Part shown: positions 62,631 to 64,000 of the stretch, piece by piece
Position numbering within the stretch: position 1 is the stretch's first letter
How the letters are laid out: every line of letters begins with the position of its first letter
DNA from: JACNKV01 sp964388155
GTDB lineage: Bacteria; Fidelibacterota; Marinisomatia; Marinisomatales; JACNKV01
Assembly: GCA_964388155.1 (NCBI GenBank)
Contig: CAYLYH010000003.1
Coordinates: 37,458-101,457, forward strand
Direction of reading: 5' to 3'
Length of the DNA stretch: 64,000 nucleotides
Notes under the pieces: generated by a model
Databases searched by the model: none
Seen by the model: the letters and a program-made list of their open reading frames with translations, nothing else
Told to the model about the DNA's origin: nothing
Position numbers and translations under genes: made by a program

Positions 62631-62674
62631 AACGCTTCGTGTGTTTTAACCGTGGATACACCTTTTAAAGCGTT
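62631..62674. other. Nested inverted repeat upstream of the integrase
   Basis: AACGCTT (62631-62637) and AAGCGTT (62668-62674) with inner arms GTGT / ACAC: a 44-base imperfect stem-loop. It could be part of an attI or attC region of the integron, but the consensus boxes are not exact. Confidence 0.3.
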
Positions 62675-62879
62675 GAAAAACATTAAAAAATCAACACAAT
62701 AAGGTCGTAAATGCGTAACATCCTGAAAATAACAGTGGTAAAATATTTATGTTGAATCCGGTGGTTACCAAGGCCACGCAACGGGTTCCCATGAGCTGTG
62801 ACTATTGCAGTGCAGGTGAGGTACGTACACAGTTTGTTGTTGTTTTTTTTAATAATTTTCTGACACTGTTTTCAACCAC

Positions 62880-63866
62880 ATGAACTCATACCACCAGCAT
62901 AGCCATCGTCGATTTTCCCTGCTGGACAGACTTGGGGTTGAGGTCCAAACACGACATTATAGTCCCAAAACTGAAAAAACATACAAAAACTGGGTGAAAC
63001 AGTTTGTGTTATTCCACAATAAAAAACACCCTAAAGAGATGGGCGAAACCGAAGTAAACCGCTTTTTATCTTATTTAGCCACTCAAAAGAATGTTGCCGC
63101 ATCAACACAAAATCAAGCGTTAAGTGCCATTCTGTTCTTATACAAAAATGTTTTACACAAAGAGCTTGGTGACTTTGGAAACGTTGTCAGGGCAAAACGA
63201 AGCAGAAAAATTCCTGTGGTTTTTACAAAAGATGAAGTAAGGGGAATACTAACCAATTTAACCGGAGAAAAACAACTGATGGCTTCACTGTTGTATGGAT
63301 CCGGGTTGCGATTGACGGAATGCTTACGACTTAGAGTGAAAGATATAGATTTTGATAATAAGCAGATTGTTGTTCGTGACGGAAAAGGTGAAAAAGACAG
63401 AGTAACTTTACTTTCTGAAAAAATTATCCCGCATTTGAACAAGCATATCAATAAAGTAAAAAAAGTCCACAAAGCAGATTCTATTAAAGATGTTGGTACA
63501 ACAAACATTCCGTATGCACTGGAAAGAAAATACCCAAACATTGCCAAAGAATGGTATTGGTGCTATGTATTTCCATCTACAAAAACTGTGGTTGATAAAA
63601 ACACTGGTGAAGTAAAACGACATCATCTCAACGAATCTGTACTTCAACGAGCTGTTAAAAAGGCAATTAAATTAGCTAAGGTTGAAAAGCATGGTGGTTG
63701 TCATACTTTTAGACATAGTTTTGCCACACACTTATTAGAGAACGGTTATGATATTCGAACCATTCAAGATTTACTGGGACATAAAAATTTACAAACCACA
63801 ATGATTTATACCCATGTGATGAATAAAGGACCATTGGGAGTTAAAAGCCCGGGAGATACTTTATGA
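62880..63866 (+). CDS. intI: Integron integrase
   Basis: 328 residues, tyrosine recombinase. Catalytic residues R144, H275, R278, H301 and Y310 are all present (GSGLRLTE, HTFRHSFATHLL, DLLGHKNLQTTMIYTH). The insert LERKYPNIAKEWYWCYVFPS and the downstream TGEVKRHH, together with the ending GVKSPGDTL, are the integron-specific features also seen in IntI1 (ALERKYP..., RRHH, SPLDAL). Cassettes would normally lie upstream on the opposite strand; here an ordinary operon lies upstream, so cassettes could be downstream or absent. Confidence 0.92.
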   Translation: MNSYHQHSHRRFSLLDRLGVEVQTRHYSPKTEKTYKNWVKQFVLFHNKKHPKEMGETEVNRFLSYLATQKNVAASTQNQALSAILFLYKNVLHKELGDFGNVVRAKRSRKIPVVFTKDEVRGILTNLTGEKQLMASLLYGSGLRLTECLRLRVKDIDFDNKQIVVRDGKGEKDRVTLLSEKIIPHLNKHINKVKKVHKADSIKDVGTTNIPYALERKYPNIAKEWYWCYVFPSTKTVVDKNTGEVKRHHLNESVLQRAVKKAIKLAKVEKHGGCHTFRHSFATHLLENGYDIRTIQDLLGHKNLQTTMIYTHVMNKGPLGVKSPGDTL

Positions 63867-64000
63867 GAAAATTTTCAAATATGGTTATACAGCTATTTGC
63901 GCAGTATAACCATATTGAAAAAGAGAGTCATTATTGGCGTAACCCCAGTAATGACTATAAGTTAGAAGAAAATAATAAAATATGTATATACTGCAATTTA
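63863..64000 (+). CDS. Start of an ORF coupled to intI, runs off the window
   Basis: ATG overlaps the intI stop (ATGA); 46 codons are open to the edge: MRKFSNMVIQLFAQYNHIEK and onward, ending KICIYCNL. Two perfect inverted repeats lie inside it (63886-63916 and 63935-63958). Not recognised. It may be the first cassette of an integron or simply a coupled gene. Confidence 0.5.
   Translation, partial: MRKFSNMVIQLFAQYNHIEKESHYWRNPSNDYKLEENNKICIYCNL
63886..63916. repeat. Perfect 12-bp inverted repeat after intI
   Basis: Arms ATATGGTTATAC and GTATAACCATAT are perfect complements separated by seven-odd bases (AGCTATTTGCGCA). GTTATAC/GTATAAC resembles the GTTRRRY/RYYYAAC core of integron attC sites with one mismatch. 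Confidence 0.6.
63935..63958. repeat. Second inverted repeat after intI
   Basis: AGTCATTA and TAATGACT are a perfect 8-bp stem with a 15-base loop (TTGGCGTAACCCCAG), starting about 20 bases after the first inverted repeat and followed by GTTAGAA. Together the two hairpins suggest an attC-like structure. Confidence 0.45.

Noticed and set aside
1..64000. CRISPR arrays, rRNA and tRNA genes
   Set aside because: No regularly spaced repeats of CRISPR type and no tRNA-like TPsiC arms or rRNA segments were noticed by reading; a tRNAscan-SE and Infernal run would be decisive.

Overview
The window reads as a chromosomal segment of a Gram-negative, diderm, non-fermenting member of the FCB superphylum, most likely Candidatus Marinimicrobia (Neomarinimicrobiota) or a close relative. 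This placement is inference. It rests on an Oar-like TonB receptor, PorV/FadL-like barrels, FG-GAP and Ig-like giant proteins, a fragment of a FlgD/type-9-like C-terminal sorting tail, lipid A genes (lpxB, lpxK), a diheme B-type succinate dehydrogenase, fabA and a GltS-type symporter. Most of the segment is compact housekeeping DNA in tight operons, with moderate to low GC and many short GC-rich palindromes between genes.

Layout. 1-2.2 kb: end of a TonB receptor. 2.7-8.4 kb (minus): menG/ubiE, a HAD phosphatase, a GxxExxY protein, a methyltransferase, an M24 peptidase, a repeat-invaded TPR protein, a B12-binding mutase subunit and dtd. 8.5-16.1 kb (minus): dnaE, then rpmE-DUF1385-prfA-prmC-ubiA-like. 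16.3 kb: fabA. 17.8-22.3 kb (plus): an envelope operon of a Gfo/Idh oxidoreductase, an ICMT-like methyltransferase, lpxB, a DUF374 acyltransferase and lpxK. 22.3-29.8 kb (plus): a giant beta-propeller sensor histidine kinase, an NtrC-type sigma54 activator, a good sigma54 promoter, and its probable targets, a Tyr-rich lipoprotein and a PorV-like barrel. 29.8-35.7 kb: a lipoprotein gene split by an amber codon, a 1.2-kDa-residue FG-GAP/Ig protein, IS3 debris and an outer-membrane protein. 35.9-39.1 kb: an S41 protease and ExbB-ExbD-ExbD. 39.1-42.6 kb: sdhBAC. 42.7-49.7 kb: a glutamate-cysteine ligase, an E2-like acyltransferase, GltS, a HesB-like selenoprotein and ppdK. 49.9-52.7 kb: an octaheme cytochrome and tryptophanase. 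52.8-59.5 kb: the motor-like operon. 59.7-62.4 kb: a CDF-like protein, psuG and a nucleoside hydrolase. 62.9 kb to the end: an integron integrase and the start of a downstream ORF.

The most interesting system is the six-gene minus-strand operon at 52.8-59.5 kb. It encodes a MotA/MotB stator, a full-length FliG homologue, and a shortened FliF-like protein that keeps an RBM3-type ring-building region and a C-terminal FliG-binding-like tail but has a long coiled coil in place of the rest of FliF. They are preceded by two secreted or outer-membrane proteins. No flagellar export, hook, rod, filament or FliM/FliN gene is present in the window. This looks like a rotary or torque-generating envelope machine without a flagellum.

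Two other systems deserve attention. The first is a HesB/IscA-like gene at 46540-46818 carrying an in-frame UGA at the usual Cys position, followed by a bacterial SECIS-like hairpin, so probably a selenoprotein. The second is the propeller-kinase / sigma54-activator / sigma54-promoter / Tyr-rich-lipoprotein cassette, which looks like a self-contained envelope-sensing circuit.
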